A stretch of 64,000 nt of DNA from Pseudomonas azotoformans (GTDB taxonomy: Bacteria > Pseudomonadota > Gammaproteobacteria > Pseudomonadales > Pseudomonadaceae): the NCBI RefSeq assembly GCF_900103345.1, contig NZ_LT629702.1:2852001-2916000 (forward strand). The letters run 5' to 3'. The stretch's first letter is position 1. Every line of letters starts with the position of its first letter. A program made the position numbers and the translations under genes. The notes under the pieces are model-generated. The model was not told the origin of the DNA. It saw only the letters and a program-made list of their open reading frames with translations, and ran no database searches. Positions 26,588 through 37,648 of the stretch are shown in pieces.

Positions 26588-28361
26588 CTGCGTTGATCCA
26601 CTCTTTCACGACCTGGGCCACACGGCCCGGGTCTTCTGCCACCAGACTCTTGATTGCATTCAGCTGAGCGTCATAGCCTTCGCTCGGGCTTGGCAACAGG
26701 ATGCTTTGCGGGCCGCCGAGGCTGACGCGGTCGTTGGCCAGTTCGCCGTCCAGGCCGCCCATGCCACCCAACTCGACGTCGCTGCCACCGAAGGCCGCCA
26801 GTTGTTTCTTGCCGTTGCCGGTGATGTTGTTGAGCACCGGGCGCAGCACGCCGAACACCAGCACCAGGATGAACAACACACCCAGCACTTGCTTGACGAT
26901 GTCCCAGAACCACGGCTGCGTGTAGAACGCAGGGTCAGCGATCACTTCGCCACGCTCGGCGGAGAACGGCATGTTGATCACGCTGACGCTGTCACCGCGG
27001 CTGGCGTCAAAACCGACAGCGTCCTGCACCAGGCGCGTGAAGCGTGCCAATTCATCGGCGCTCCAGGGGGCACGGGTAACGGCGCCATCGGCGGCATTGA
27101 CCTTGACCTGGTCATCCACCACCACCGACACCGACAGGCGATTGACGCGGCCCTGCTGCTGCTTGGTGTGGCTGATGGAACGGTCGAGTTCGAAGTTCTT
27201 GGTCGACTGGTTACGCTTGTCCGCCGGGTACGGTGCGAGCATCGGCTGGCCGGTGGCCGGGTCCATGATCTGCTGGCCATTGGCGTCCAGCAGTGGCTGG
27301 CCTGGCTGGATGGCGCCAGCGCTGGCCGTCGCGCCACCGGTGGTTTGCGGAGCCGAGGCCGGGGCCGGCGGCTGGTTGCTCAGGGCGCCCGGTACGCCTT
27401 GTGGCGGGCCATTGGCGGCGGTGCGTTGTTCGCTGGTGGACTGCTCGCTGCGCAGCGCCGGCTGGTCCGGGTTGAACTGCTCGGAGGTCGATTCGACGGC
27501 GCTGAAGTCCACATCGGCCGACACTTCAGCCTTGTAGCGGTCGTTGCCCAACACCGGTTGCAGGATGTTGTGCACACGCTGGGTGAGCATGCTTTCGACG
27601 CGACGGCTGTAATCGAACTGCTTGCCGGCCTGGGTCAGCGCGGAGTTTTCCGCCTGGTCGGACAGCAGGTTGCCCTTCTGGTCGACCACAGTGATTTGCG
27701 ACTTGCTCAGCTCAGGCACGCTGGTGGCAACCAAGTTGACGATGGCCAGCACCTGGCCTGGCTCCAGGGAGCGACCAGAGAACAGCTCCACCAATACCGA
27801 AGCGCTGGGCTTGCGCTCATCGCGCACAAACACCGAGCTTTTCGGAATGGCCAGGTGCACGCGGGCGCCCTTGACGTTGTTCAGGCTGGAGATGGTGCGT
27901 GCCAGCTCGCCTTCCAGGCCACGACGGTAGCGGGTGGCTTCCATGAACTGGCTGGTGCCGAGGCCCTGGTCTTTGTCGAGGATTTCAAAACCGATATTGG
28001 CGTCGGACGGGGTGACGCCGGCCGCCGCGAGCTTCATGCGCGCACGGGCCACGTCGTCGGCCTTGACCAGCAGCGCGCCGGAGTTGGGCTCAACGGTGTA
28101 GGCGATGTCGGCGGCGGCCAGGGTTTCCATGATTTGCTTGGAATCCATGCCGGCCAGGCTGCCGTACAACGGCCGGTAATCCGGTTGCTGCGACCACAGC
28201 ACCACGGCAAAACCAATCGCCACGCTGGCGGCCAGGCCGACCATCAGGCCCACCTGACGCAACATGGTCATTTCGGAAAGGTTTTCCAGGAACGACAGGC
28301 CAAACAGCGGCGGCTTGCCGTCTGCCTTGGCGGGTGCGTTGTCCACGACTGCTTCTGCCAT
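26580..28361 (-). CDS. fliF: FliF, MS-ring protein
   Basis: This 593-residue protein builds the MS ring in the inner membrane. One membrane helix is near residue 40 (GLMVGLAASVAIGFAVVLW) and another near residue 450 (VLGVLFILVLVFGVLRPVL), flanking the large periplasmic ring-building domains (LVKADDVARARMKLAAAG, ARVHLAIPKSSVF). The cytoplasmic tail that binds FliG is complete. It lies 16 bp after fliE. Confidence 0.97.
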   Translation of the reverse strand: MAEAVVDNAPAKADGKPPLFGLSFLENLSEMTMLRQVGLMVGLAASVAIGFAVVLWSQQPDYRPLYGSLAGMDSKQIMETLAAADIAYTVEPNSGALLVKADDVARARMKLAAAGVTPSDANIGFEILDKDQGLGTSQFMEATRYRRGLEGELARTISSLNNVKGARVHLAIPKSSVFVRDERKPSASVLVELFSGRSLEPGQVLAIVNLVATSVPELSKSQITVVDQKGNLLSDQAENSALTQAGKQFDYSRRVESMLTQRVHNILQPVLGNDRYKAEVSADVDFSAVESTSEQFNPDQPALRSEQSTSEQRTAANGPPQGVPGALSNQPPAPASAPQTTGGATASAGAIQPGQPLLDANGQQIMDPATGQPMLAPYPADKRNQSTKNFELDRSISHTKQQQGRVNRLSVSVVVDDQVKVNAADGAVTRAPWSADELARFTRLVQDAVGFDASRGDSVSVINMPFSAERGEVIADPAFYTQPWFWDIVKQVLGVLFILVLVFGVLRPVLNNITGNGKKQLAAFGGSDVELGGMGGLDGELANDRVSLGGPQSILLPSPSEGYDAQLNAIKSLVAEDPGRVAQVVKEWINADE

Positions 28362-28377
28362 GACTTAAATCTCGTCC

Positions 28378-28707
28378 TTAAACCGGCATCTGCATGATGT
28401 CTTGGTAAGCCTGAACCAGCTTGTTACGCACCTGGGTCAACGCCTGGAACGACACGCTGGCCTTTTGCGAGGCAACCATCACATCGGTGAGGTCCACGCC
28501 GCTTTTGCCGATCTCGAACGCGTTGGCCAACTGGCTGGAGGCTTGCTGGGTATCACTGACTTTGTTGATGGCCTGGCCGAGCATGTCGGCGAAGCTGCTT
28601 TGGCCCAATTCCGGCGCAGGCGCGACGGATTTCGGTTGAGCCATGGCATCCATTTGCATGGAGCGCATATCCAACATCAACCGATTGAACTCAATACCCT
28701 GGCTCAT
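28378..28707 (-). CDS. fliE: FliE, MS-ring/rod junction protein
   Basis: This 109-residue protein links the MS ring to the rod and starts fli[22 protein letters not shown] and [18 protein letters not shown] are family blocks. The start [11 protein letters not shown] is chosen because AGAGAG lies about 5 nt upstream and it fits family length; an in-frame ATG 16 codons earlier is rejected. The sigma-54 promoter at 28770-28785 is nearly perfect. Confidence 0.96.
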   Translation of the reverse strand: MSQGIEFNRLMLDMRSMQMDAMAQPKSVAPAPELGQSSFADMLGQAINKVSDTQQASSQLANAFEIGKSGVDLTDVMVASQKASVSFQALTQVRNKLVQAYQDIMQMPV

Positions 28708-28769
28708 GAACTTCTCTCTCCGACAACCCGCATGTTTTTTGACGCTACGCCGCAATTACTAGGTGAAGT

Positions 28770-28785
28770 AGCAACAAGGGTGCCA
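28770..28785 (-). promoter_or_regulatory. sigma-54 promoter of fliE operon
   Basis: The minus strand reads TGGCACCCTTGTTGCT, almost an exact match to TGGCACG-N4-TTGCW. The -24 element is 78 bp from the fliE start. It is the best sigma-54 site in the window. FleR is the expected activator in pseudomonads (known for the class). Confidence 0.85.
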
Positions 28786-28839
28786 GCTCTGGTTCAACTC
28801 GTAAGAAAAGGCGACAAACCTTGTCTGCCTTGTTACCGA

Positions 28840-30216
28840 TCAGGTGGCGAACAGATACGCCTCGACGTCCATGCCGGCGTCACGCATCTGTGCCAGCTTG
28901 TAGCGCAAGGTCCGCGGGCTGATCCCCAGGCGCTCGGCGGCCTCTTTGCGGCGGCCGCGCTCGGCGCGCAGGGTGTCGATGATCATCTGGAATTCACGGC
29001 GACGCAGGTCGTCGCCCAATGCACCGGCGGTTTCGGATTCGACCACCACGGGCGCAGGTGCCAGGGTCGGCAGCGGCGCAATCCCGCTGCCCATGGCCAG
29101 GCAGAAATCCTGGGGCTGGATCAGGCCGCCCTGTTGCAGGATCAACGCACGCTGGATGGCATTGTCCAATTCCCGCACGTTCCCTGGCCACGGATAGGCC
29201 ACCAGGCAGGCCTGGGCCTCGGCCGACAGGCGCGCCTGGGCATGCTTCATTTTTTTGACGTGGTTGCCCAGCAGACGCTCGGCCAGCGGAATGATATCCG
29301 CCGGGCGCTCGCGCAACGGGCGCCAGGCCAGGGGAAAGACCGAGAGACGGTAGAACAGGTCTTCACGGAAGCGCCCCGCCGCCACTTCGCCCGCCAGGTC
29401 ACGGTTGGTGGTGGCGACCACGCGAATATCCAGCTGGATCGGCTTGCGTGCGCCAACGCGCTCCACTTCGCGCTCTTGCAGCACCCGCAGCAACTTGGCT
29501 TGCAGGCCCAGGGGCATCTCGGAAATTTCATCGAGCAAAATCGTGCCGCCATCCGCCTGCTCGAACTTGCCCGCCTGAGCCGCGATGGCGCCGGTGAACG
29601 AGCCTTTTTCGTGGCCGAACAGCGTGGCTTCGAGCATGTTGTCGGGGATTGCCGCGCAATTGATCGCGATAAACGGCTGTTTGGCGCGGGTCGATTGCTG
29701 GTGGATATAGCGGGCCAGCACTTCCTTACCGGTGCCGGACTCGCCGGAAATCAGCACGGTGGAATCACTGCGCGCCACGCGGGCCGCCAATTCCAGCAAC
29801 TGCGCGCTGGCCGGCTCGAAGGCAATCGGACCTTCGCCGTCGCTGGCCGGGATCACGCCCAGGGCATGCCGCGCGACCAGTTCGATCAAAGCTTTGGGCT
29901 CGAACGGTTTGACCAGGTAATCCGCCGCGCCCTGGCGCATTGCGTCGACCGCACGCTCGACAGCGCCGTGAGCGGTCATCAGCAACACCGGCAGCTGTGG
30001 CTGACGCGCGCGCAGCAGGCCGAGCAACTGGTGGCCGTCCATGCCCGGCATGTTCACGTCGCTGACCACCAGGCTGAAGGACTCTTGCTCCACCGCCTCC
30101 AAGGCGTCCTCGGCAGAACCGACCGCCCGGTAGTCATGGCCCGCCAACAGCAGCGTGTCAGCCAATGCTTCACGCAGCGCGCGATCGTCTTCCACCAACA
30201 GAACCTTGATAGCCAT
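28840..30216 (-). CDS. fleR: FleR, sigma-54-dependent flagellar response regulator
   Basis: This 458-residue NtrC-type regulator activates class III flagellar genes. The receiver carries D10/D11 and acceptor D53 in [12 protein letters not shown]. The AAA+ domain has Walker A GESGTGKE, a sigma-54 contact loop GSFTGA and a DEIS Walker B region. A Fis-like helix-turn-helix ends it ([17 protein letters not shown]). It is 6 bp downstream of fleS, its sensor kinase. Confidence 0.96.
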   Translation of the reverse strand: MAIKVLLVEDDRALREALADTLLLAGHDYRAVGSAEDALEAVEQESFSLVVSDVNMPGMDGHQLLGLLRARQPQLPVLLMTAHGAVERAVDAMRQGAADYLVKPFEPKALIELVARHALGVIPASDGEGPIAFEPASAQLLELAARVARSDSTVLISGESGTGKEVLARYIHQQSTRAKQPFIAINCAAIPDNMLEATLFGHEKGSFTGAIAAQAGKFEQADGGTILLDEISEMPLGLQAKLLRVLQEREVERVGARKPIQLDIRVVATTNRDLAGEVAAGRFREDLFYRLSVFPLAWRPLRERPADIIPLAERLLGNHVKKMKHAQARLSAEAQACLVAYPWPGNVRELDNAIQRALILQQGGLIQPQDFCLAMGSGIAPLPTLAPAPVVVESETAGALGDDLRRREFQMIIDTLRAERGRRKEAAERLGISPRTLRYKLAQMRDAGMDVEAYLFAT

Positions 30217-30222
30217 AACCTT

Positions 30223-31437
30223 TTACTCCGCGCTTGCCGCGCATGAAAACAGCGGCAAGGTCATCAATGCACAGGTGCCACGCCCGACACGGGAATGCAG
30301 CAGCAATTCTCCCTGATGGGCGCGTGCCACTGCCTTGACCACGGTCAGGCCGAGGCCGGTGCCGTTAGTCTTGGTGGTGAAAAAGGGTTCGCCCAGGCGC
30401 TGCAACACGGCGGGCTCGATACCGCTGCCACTGTCGCTGATGCACAGGCGCAGGGTTTGCTCGCGGTGGTACAGGTGCACCTTGAGCCGCGCACCGGGGC
30501 CGCTGGCCTGGGTGGCGTTTTCGATCAGGTTGAGCAGCGAACCAACAAGGGTGTCGCGGTTGCACAGCAGCTCGCCGAGATGGCTGTCACACTGCCAACG
30601 CACTTGCACGTCTTGAATGTGAGTGGCGGCCGCCGCTTGCAGGGCCTGCATCAACTCGGCCGGCGTGATGCGGTCGGTCAGCGGCAATTCACCACGGGCA
30701 AATACCAGCATGTCGCGCACCTGATGCTCCAACTCGTGCAGGCGCTCCTTGAGGCGCCCGGCAAAACGCTGGTGGGTGGCCGCAGGCAATTGCTCATCAG
30801 TCAAATGACTGGCGTAGATCAACGCCGCCGACAGTGGCGTGCGGATCTGATGCGCCAGAGAAGCGACCATGCGCCCCAGCGAAGACAAACGCTCGTGGCG
30901 CGCCAACTGGTCTTGCAGGTGACGGGTTTCAGTCAGGTCGTTGAGTAGCACAAGCTGGCCCGGCTCCGCGTCCAGGGCGCGCGTGGCAATGGACAAGCGG
31001 CGGCCGTCCTTGAGCGAGATTTCATGGCCGTCGTCTTCACGCGGCGCAAAGCAGCGGGTGATCACGTGACGCCACAGCTCGCCTTCCAACGGCAGGCCAA
31101 GCATGTCGCAGGCCGCCGGGTTGGCTTCGCGCACGCGGCCCTCTTCGTCGATGACGATCACGCCACCAGGCAACAGCGACAGCAGGTTTTGCAGACGGTT
31201 GGCCAGGCGCTCCTTCTCAGCCAACTCTTCCATGCGCTGGGCACTGACCACCGCCAACTCGCCCTTGAGCTCCGAAACACGGGCTTCGAGCAGGCTGTAG
31301 GAATCGGTCAATTGGCTGGACATCTGGTTGAACAGCGAAAAAGCTTGCTCCAGGCCCTGGCGGCTTTGCTGTTCTACAGAGGGAACGAGCCCCGGGATGG
31401 CGGGGCTGGAAGAATGTTGGGCGGCGTGGGGCATCAT
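30223..31437 (-). CDS. fleS: FleS, flagellar sensor histidine kinase
   Basis: This 404-residue kinase phosphorylates FleR. No membrane helix is seen, so it is probably cytoplasmic. A PAS domain (VIVIDEEGRVREANPAACDM) is followed by the phospho-acceptor helix with LAHQIRTPLSAAL and by ATPase motifs (LIENATQA, DSGSGI, TGLGLTVVKA). It is transcribed from its own sigma-54 promoter at 31488-31503, downstream of fleQ. Confidence 0.96.
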   Translation of the reverse strand: MMPHAAQHSSSPAIPGLVPSVEQQSRQGLEQAFSLFNQMSSQLTDSYSLLEARVSELKGELAVVSAQRMEELAEKERLANRLQNLLSLLPGGVIVIDEEGRVREANPAACDMLGLPLEGELWRHVITRCFAPREDDGHEISLKDGRRLSIATRALDAEPGQLVLLNDLTETRHLQDQLARHERLSSLGRMVASLAHQIRTPLSAALIYASHLTDEQLPAATHQRFAGRLKERLHELEHQVRDMLVFARGELPLTDRITPAELMQALQAAAATHIQDVQVRWQCDSHLGELLCNRDTLVGSLLNLIENATQASGPGARLKVHLYHREQTLRLCISDSGSGIEPAVLQRLGEPFFTTKTNGTGLGLTVVKAVARAHQGELLLHSRVGRGTCALMTLPLFSCAASAE

Positions 31438-31487
31438 GCTCTCTCGCTTGGCTGACCGTCAGTTAAACGGAACGTTGCGAGGGCTGT

Positions 31488-31503
31488 AGCAATACCCGTG
31501 CCG
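31488..31503 (-). promoter_or_regulatory. sigma-54 promoter of fleSR
   Basis: The minus strand reads CGGCACGGGTATTGCT, differing from consensus TGGCACG-N4-TTGCW by one base. The -24 element is 66 bp from the fleS start. Its upstream edge abuts the T-tract of the fleQ terminator. Confidence 0.8.
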
Positions 31504-31532
31504 AAAAAAAACCGCTGATAAATCAGCGGTTT
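31504..31532 (-). terminator. Intrinsic terminator of fleQ
   Basis: AAACCGCTGAT and ATCAGCGGTTT form an 11-bp perfect stem with a 2-nt loop (31509-31532). On the minus strand it is followed by a run of T. It lies 12 bp past the fleQ stop. Confidence 0.9.
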
Positions 31533-31544
31533 GAAAAACAGGCG

Positions 31545-33020
<1,476 letters not shown>

Positions 33021-33191
33021 GCAATAGCAACTTCCCTAGTAAAACTTCGTGCCCCAAAAGTGAGGGCAATCGAGACGCCTGTACGACTTTGTACCTTACT
33101 AGACGTCTGAAATCTGAAAACAGCACTAGTTAAGTCAAAAATGCTGGCACAGTCAAATATATGACGCACCCATCGGACCAACTGCGGCTCT
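33021..33191 (-). promoter_or_regulatory. fleQ upstream region
   Basis: This AT-richer 171-bp gap between fliT and fleQ should hold the fleQ promoter. On the minus strand TTGACT is followed after 17 nt by TTAACT, a possible sigma-70 promoter. No sigma-54 or sigma-28 site with correct spacing was found. The exact start cannot be fixed from sequence. Confidence 0.35.
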
Positions 33192-33488
33192 TCAGCCGAA
33201 CAGATGGTAAACCTTTGACGCATTTTTCGCTTGGTTGATCTGCGACATCTCTTCGAAAATCGCCTGCCGCTCGCCGGTCGTCACCTCAAGCAATTGCTGG
33301 TAAACCGCCAGCAGACTCTCAAGCTTTTCGCGCAACGCATCCTCGTCTACCGGCGCTTCGCTGAGCACCTCGTCGATGACATGACGACAGCCCAGGTCCA
33401 GTTCGCCGATGGCGTCCCAGTTGCGGTCCGCCAGCGCGCCCATCAGCGCCTCGCGGGTTTCATCAATGCGTTGCAATGCTTGGCTCAT
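33192..33488 (-). CDS. fliT: FliT-like flagellar chaperone
   Basis: This 98-residue, mainly helical acidic protein follows fliS by 26 bp, the usual place of fliT (also called fliS-prime or fleP in Pseudomonas). FliT is the export chaperone for FliD. Sequence similarity within the family is low, so the call depends on length, helix pattern and position. Confidence 0.75.
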   Translation of the reverse strand: MSQALQRIDETREALMGALADRNWDAIGELDLGCRHVIDEVLSEAPVDEDALREKLESLLAVYQQLLEVTTGERQAIFEEMSQINQAKNASKVYHLFG

Positions 33489-33514
33489 GACGTGTTCCTC
33501 AAGGCCGCTTGGCC

Positions 33515-33919
33515 TTATTGTGCAGCGCCTTGTGGCGCGCCGATGGCATCCCAGCCTTCTTTCACGGTAATCAGCAAACGGGCGACTTCGTCAATCATGT
33601 CGGCGTCGTTGTGCAGATTGGCTTCCATTAAACGGTTAGTCATGTACACGTACAGACCTTCCAGTTGCTGAACGTATTCCTTGTTGTCGCTTTTTTCCGC
33701 GCTCAGGCCATCACGAAGCCCGATGAGGATGTCGGCGGCCTTGCCCAGCATCAGGCCCTTTGCGGCGATATCGCCACGCGCCAACGCACCTTTGGCCTGC
33801 GCCATGCGGTCGAGCCCGCCCTCCATCAGCATTTGCACCAGACGGTGCGGGCTGGCTTCGGAGATCTGGGCATGGGAATTGACCTTCTGGTATTGGCGAA
33901 GGGCTCTCATGGGATTCAT
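33515..33919 (-). CDS. fliS: FliS, flagellin export chaperone
   Basis: This 134-residue helical protein keeps flagellin unfolded before export. SEASPHRLVQMLMEGGLDRM and LYVYMTNRLMEANL are family blocks. The start MNPMRALRQYQ has GAGGTAG 6-7 nt upstream; the longer in-frame extension is not supported. A possible sigma-28 promoter lies at 33967-33994. Confidence 0.95.
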   Translation of the reverse strand: MNPMRALRQYQKVNSHAQISEASPHRLVQMLMEGGLDRMAQAKGALARGDIAAKGLMLGKAADILIGLRDGLSAEKSDNKEYVQQLEGLYVYMTNRLMEANLHNDADMIDEVARLLITVKEGWDAIGAPQGAAQ

Positions 33920-33966
33920 GTTTCTACCTCGTGACAGGCAACAGCGAGAAGGGTTGCAATAACCAT

Positions 33967-33994
33967 TATGTCGACTGGGTCGCAAAAAACTTTA
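33967..33994 (-). promoter_or_regulatory. Possible sigma-28 promoter of fliST
   Basis: On the minus strand TAAAGTTT, an exact match to the FliA -35 element, is followed after 11 nt by GTCGACAT, a partial match to GCCGATAA. It sits between the fliD terminator and fliS. The -10 mismatch keeps confidence low. Confidence 0.4.
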
Positions 33995-34016
33995 ACCCGA
34001 CGGCACTATGAAGAAC

Positions 34017-34044
34017 AAAGCCCAGGTCAATGGACCTGGGCTTT
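34017..34044 (-). terminator. Intrinsic terminator after fliD
   Basis: AAAGCCCAGGTC and GACCTGGGCTTT form a 12-bp perfect stem around AATG. It starts 15 bp past the fliD stop and continues into a T-rich stretch on the minus strand. It implies that fliS and fliT have their own promoter. Confidence 0.85.
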
Positions 34045-34059
34045 TTCATCAGCCATCAA

Positions 34060-35463
34060 TCAGCTGCTTTTCTGGGCGTTACTCAGCGCGCTGAGCGTAC
34101 CCAGGATACTGCTGCTCTGCTGGCGCAGTTGCGCCACCAGCGTATCCATGGCGGTGTACTTGCGGGTCAAGGAGTCTTGCATGGTGGTGAGGCGTTCATC
34201 CAACGCAACTTGCTGCTTGTTGAGGTCTTTAAGGCTGTCGGACAACGACGCTGAACGCGTGGCCAGGATCCCGGTGGTGGCCTTGGCATAGCCATCGGTC
34301 GCCGCCGTCAGGCGCGCGAGCAGGCCGGTCTTGCCGCTGAAGATACTGTTGATGTCGGCGGCGTTGGTCAGCACAGCCTTGTCCCACTGCTTGGCATCGA
34401 TGCTCAGCGCGCCGGTGTCGCGGTCAGTCGTCACCCCGAATTGCGCCAGGGACTTCAAGGTGCCGTTGCCGGACAGGGCGTTGAACTCGTTGCGGATCGC
34501 CGCCTGCAAGGTGCGCATGGTCGAGTCGCCGGTCAAGGTGGCGGCGACGGAGTTACCGGCGGCATCCTTGGTCACCTTGGTCTCGGCGTTCATCGCCTTG
34601 AGCAGGGCGTTGTAGGTGTCGACGAAGCCTTTGACCCCGGACTTGAGGGCGGTGGTGCTGGTGGAGACGGAGATGGTCAAAGCATTGCGAGCCGTAGACG
34701 CGGTATCCGAAGGCGTGGTCAAGGGCGACACAGAGAGCAACTTGATACTTACACCACTCACTGCATCCGTGATGCTGTTGGTCTTGGACTCTGCAGCAAT
34801 ACCGTCAATGGTGTACTTGGCGTTCTTCGGCTCGCTGACCACTGTGTAACCGGTATCAATCCCCGAGTTGCCCGACATCGTCAGATCGGAACCAACACCA
34901 GCATTGGTGGAGGTCAGAATAAGACGCGAACCGTTGGAGTCGGTGAGGATGTTGGCACTCAGGCCTGCGGTGCCGAACTGCGAGTTGATCGAGTCACGCA
35001 CCTGTTGCAGGGTCGCGCCGGCCGGCACCTTCAGGTCGAAGTTCTTGCCCGACTGGCTGATCGTCAGCGTCGTTGGGGTGGTGCCACTGTTCACGACCGT
35101 CGACTGGCCGCCAGTGAAACTCTTGGTCGACAGCTTCGACGGCGTCGCCAACTGGTTGACGACCAGCGAGAAGCTACCGCTCGCCGCACCCTGGTTGGCC
35201 GTCATGGTGGCGACCTTCTCGTCCGAGGACGTACCGGTCAAGCCACTGAAGCTGTTATCGGTGCCCATGCTTGTCAGCGCACCCCGGAAGGCGTCCAGGG
35301 CTGCCTGGATCTTGCCGATGGACGACAGCTGGGTGGTTGCCTTTTGCGACTGGAGGTTGATCTGACCCTGTTTAGGCGCTCGCTCGGCATCCACCAGGGA
35401 TTTCACAATCGCCTGAGTGTCGAAACCCGACCCCACGCCGGTAATCGTTGTACCCGCCATCAT
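34060..35463 (-). CDS. fliD: FliD, filament cap protein
   Basis: This 467-residue protein forms the filament cap and often an adhesin. N-terminal (TTITGVGSGFDTQAIVKSLV) and C-terminal coiled-coil (LNKQQVALDERLTTMQDSLT) FliD regions are intact around a variable middle. Two adjacent ATGs follow AGGAG at 4 and 7 nt; the second (35460) has the better spacing. It is downstream of flaG and is ended by a strong terminator. Confidence 0.95.
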   Translation of the reverse strand: MMAGTTITGVGSGFDTQAIVKSLVDAERAPKQGQINLQSQKATTQLSSIGKIQAALDAFRGALTSMGTDNSFSGLTGTSSDEKVATMTANQGAASGSFSLVVNQLATPSKLSTKSFTGGQSTVVNSGTTPTTLTISQSGKNFDLKVPAGATLQQVRDSINSQFGTAGLSANILTDSNGSRLILTSTNAGVGSDLTMSGNSGIDTGYTVVSEPKNAKYTIDGIAAESKTNSITDAVSGVSIKLLSVSPLTTPSDTASTARNALTISVSTSTTALKSGVKGFVDTYNALLKAMNAETKVTKDAAGNSVAATLTGDSTMRTLQAAIRNEFNALSGNGTLKSLAQFGVTTDRDTGALSIDAKQWDKAVLTNAADINSIFSGKTGLLARLTAATDGYAKATTGILATRSASLSDSLKDLNKQQVALDERLTTMQDSLTRKYTAMDTLVAQLRQQSSSILGTLSALSNAQKSS

Positions 35464-35541
35464 CTTTCTCCTGTTCCGGTGGCTGCCGTTATCTTGACGA
35501 CTATCGCTTCAAGCTGTGACAGCAACAAGTTTCATGCCAGT

Positions 35542-35892
35542 TCACGCCTTGTCGTCAAACAACACATGACTGGCGCTGGCCAGACTCTGTGCCAGTTTCA
35601 AGGCCGTTTCCGAAGGAATCTGTCGGATCACTTCACCGGTGTCGGTGGCAATGACCTTGACCACAACCCTATGGGTGGAATCGTCAATGGAAAAGTCCAG
35701 GTTGCGCTGGGCCGCTTGTACGAATTCTTTAATATCAGTGACCGCTTTTTCCAGGCTGTCCTTTTGGGACGTACCCGCGGTTGGCGCGGCCGCTTCAACC
35801 TTAGTCTTGTCTTTATCCGCAACCACAGGTGCCGGAGTGCCTTGAGGGGCCAGCGGCGGATAAGACAAGTTCAGTTTTACACTCATGTCCAT
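35542..35892 (-). CDS. flaG: FlaG, flagellar filament-associated protein
   Basis: This 116-residue protein affects filament length. A Pro/Ala/Lys-rich N-terminal half precedes the conserved FlaG domain, LDFSIDDSTHRVVVKVIATD then GEVIRQIPSE. The start MDMSVKLNLS is preferred because GAGGAG lies 7 nt upstream; a second ATG two codons later is possible. It lies between fliC and fliD, as in other pseudomonads. Confidence 0.92.
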   Translation of the reverse strand: MDMSVKLNLSYPPLAPQGTPAPVVADKDKTKVEAAAPTAGTSQKDSLEKAVTDIKEFVQAAQRNLDFSIDDSTHRVVVKVIATDTGEVIRQIPSETALKLAQSLASASHVLFDDKA

Positions 35893-35921
35893 GCCCAATC
35901 TCCTCTGATTGGAAAAGACGA

Positions 35922-35943
35922 AAGGGCACGTAAACGCGCCCTT
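35922..35943 (-). terminator. Hairpin between fliC and flaG
   Basis: AAGGGC and GCCCTT form a stem with an inner CG pair and a TAAA loop. On the minus strand TTTCGTCTTTT follows. It probably ends most fliC transcripts while letting some read into flaG-fliD. Confidence 0.55.
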
Positions 35944-35966
35944 CCGTCATTCACCACGCGTCGCTA

Positions 35967-37382
35967 TTACTGAAGCAGCTTCAGTACAGCGGATGGCAGT
36001 TGGTTAGCCTGCGACAGGATCGCAGTGGAAGCCGACTGCAGGGTTTGCTGCTTGGTCAGTTCAGCGGCTTCGGAAGCGAAGTCGACGTCCTGGATGGTGG
36101 AACGAGCAGCGGTGCTGTTTTTCTGGATGTTGGACAGGTTGTCCACAGTGCTGGTCAGACGGTTCTGTACCGCACCCAGGCCCGAACGGGAGCTGGAGAT
36201 GGTAGCGATAGCCTGGTCGATCACGGACACAGCGTTCTGGGCCTTGGTGGCGTCAGTCACGTCGGTTTGCGATACGGAGGTCTTGGTCGAAGCAGCCGAA
36301 GTAGCGGCACCGAAGACACCGGTCACACCAGCGCCTTCCAGGGAGTAACCCTTGGCGGAGTCCAGGTTTACTGCACCGGTAGCGATGATGCCGTCAGCCA
36401 GGGCGGTAGCAGTACCGTAGGTGCCCGAACCGTCTTTGGTGGCAACAGTGATGGTGCCGGCAGCGGTCGAAGCGCTGAAGGCCAGGTTTTCACCGGTGTC
36501 GGATTTAACCGACAGAGTGCCTTTGGACTCGTCGTAGTTAACGCTGATACCCAGTTTGGCGGAGTTCGACTTCAGTTGGTCAGCCAGGCTGGCAGTGTCT
36601 TTTACGCCAACGAACGTGGTGGCTTGGCCGCCAACGGTCATGGTGAACGAAGCTGGAGCGGTAGCAGCACCGGCGCCGACTACGAACTGAGCTTCAGTGC
36701 TGGCGGTAGCGCTCAGGCCACCGACGGCGCCGTTCAGCTGGGCAGCGATGGTTTTAGCGGAAGCAGCAGCAGCAACAGTGACGCTGCTAGTCTGGCCGTT
36801 ACCGGTCACTGCGATTGCGCCGCCAGCTACACCAGCACCTGGAGTGATGCCGATGCTCTTCACCTGCTGCGAACCGATATTGTTGGCAGCAACGTTATCC
36901 AGGGACAGGTTGATGGTTTCGTTAGCGTTGGCGCCAACCTGGATCGACTTGGTACCGTACGAACCGTCCAGCAGCTTCTGGCCACCGAAAGTAGTGGTCT
37001 GGGCGATACGGGTCAGTTCCGAAGTCAGGGCCTGGTATTCGTCGTTGTTCGACTTACGGTCGTCGGGGCTCAGGGAGCCGGTAGCCGAGGACAGAGCCAG
37101 GGTACGCATTTTTTGCAGAATGTCGGTCGAAGCCTGCATTGCGCCTTCAGCGGTCTGCGCGATGGAGATACCATCGTTGGCGTTCTTTACAGCTTGACCC
37201 AGGCCGTTGATCTGGCTGGTCATACGGCTGGCGATACCCAGGCCGGCGGCGTCGTCTTTAGCGCTGTTGATACGCAGGCCGGAAGACAGGCGCTGCATGG
37301 AAGTGGCCAGGGCGCCGCCAGCTTTGTTCAGGTTGCCCTGAGTAGTGATCGAAGCAATGTTGGTGTTTACTGTTAAAGCCAT
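35967..37382 (-). CDS. fliC: FliC, flagellin
   Basis: This 471-residue filament subunit has conserved D0/D1 ends ([20 protein letters not shown] at the N-terminus and [20 protein letters not shown] near the C-terminus) around a variable, Ala/Thr/Gly-rich centre. The length is intermediate among pseudomonad flagellins. Residues 30-51 correspond to the plant-recognised flg22 epitope, with changes at three positions relative to the canonical peptide. It has its own sigma-28 promoter. There are almost no Cys or Trp residues, as usual. Confidence 0.97.
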   Translation of the reverse strand: MALTVNTNIASITTQGNLNKAGGALATSMQRLSSGLRINSAKDDAAGLGIASRMTSQINGLGQAVKNANDGISIAQTAEGAMQASTDILQKMRTLALSSATGSLSPDDRKSNNDEYQALTSELTRIAQTTTFGGQKLLDGSYGTKSIQVGANANETINLSLDNVAANNIGSQQVKSIGITPGAGVAGGAIAVTGNGQTSSVTVAAAASAKTIAAQLNGAVGGLSATASTEAQFVVGAGAATAPASFTMTVGGQATTFVGVKDTASLADQLKSNSAKLGISVNYDESKGTLSVKSDTGENLAFSASTAAGTITVATKDGSGTYGTATALADGIIATGAVNLDSAKGYSLEGAGVTGVFGAATSAASTKTSVSQTDVTDATKAQNAVSVIDQAIATISSSRSGLGAVQNRLTSTVDNLSNIQKNSTAARSTIQDVDFASEAAELTKQQTLQSASTAILSQANQLPSAVLKLLQ

Positions 37383-37461
37383 GACGAAATCCTCGTTGGA
37401 TGGATACTGCGGCTTCCGGCCCTGGCAACCGCCGGGTGTGGCCTGAGAACCTACGTAATAG

Positions 37462-37488
37462 TTATCGTCGTGCTAGCCGGTTGCTTGA
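37462..37488 (-). promoter_or_regulatory. sigma-28 (FliA) promoter of fliC
   Basis: The minus strand shows TCAAG, 14 nt, then GACGATAA, one mismatch from the FliA -10 GCCGATAA. It is about 80 bp upstream of the fliC ATG. No sigma-54 site occurs here. Confidence 0.75.
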
Positions 37489-37592
37489 GGATTTTTTTCG
37501 ATTTTTTTGCTGGCGTCGTGCCACCCCTTGTAATTCAAGGGCTTACGCAGGCAAAAAAGCCCGATTTCATTGGCTTTTCTGGCGCCAAATAA

Positions 37593-37626
37593 AAAACGCC
37601 GATGCTCTTTCGAGCATCGGCGTTTT
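37593..37626. terminator. Strong bidirectional-type terminator before fliC
   Basis: AAAACGCCGATGCTC and GAGCATCGGCGTTTT form a 15-bp perfect stem with a 4-nt loop, flanked by A and T runs on the two sides. On the minus strand it stops transcription of the ketoacyl synthase gene before the fliC promoter. Confidence 0.92.
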
Positions 37627-37648
37627 TTTGTGCTATCGATTCAAGGTG

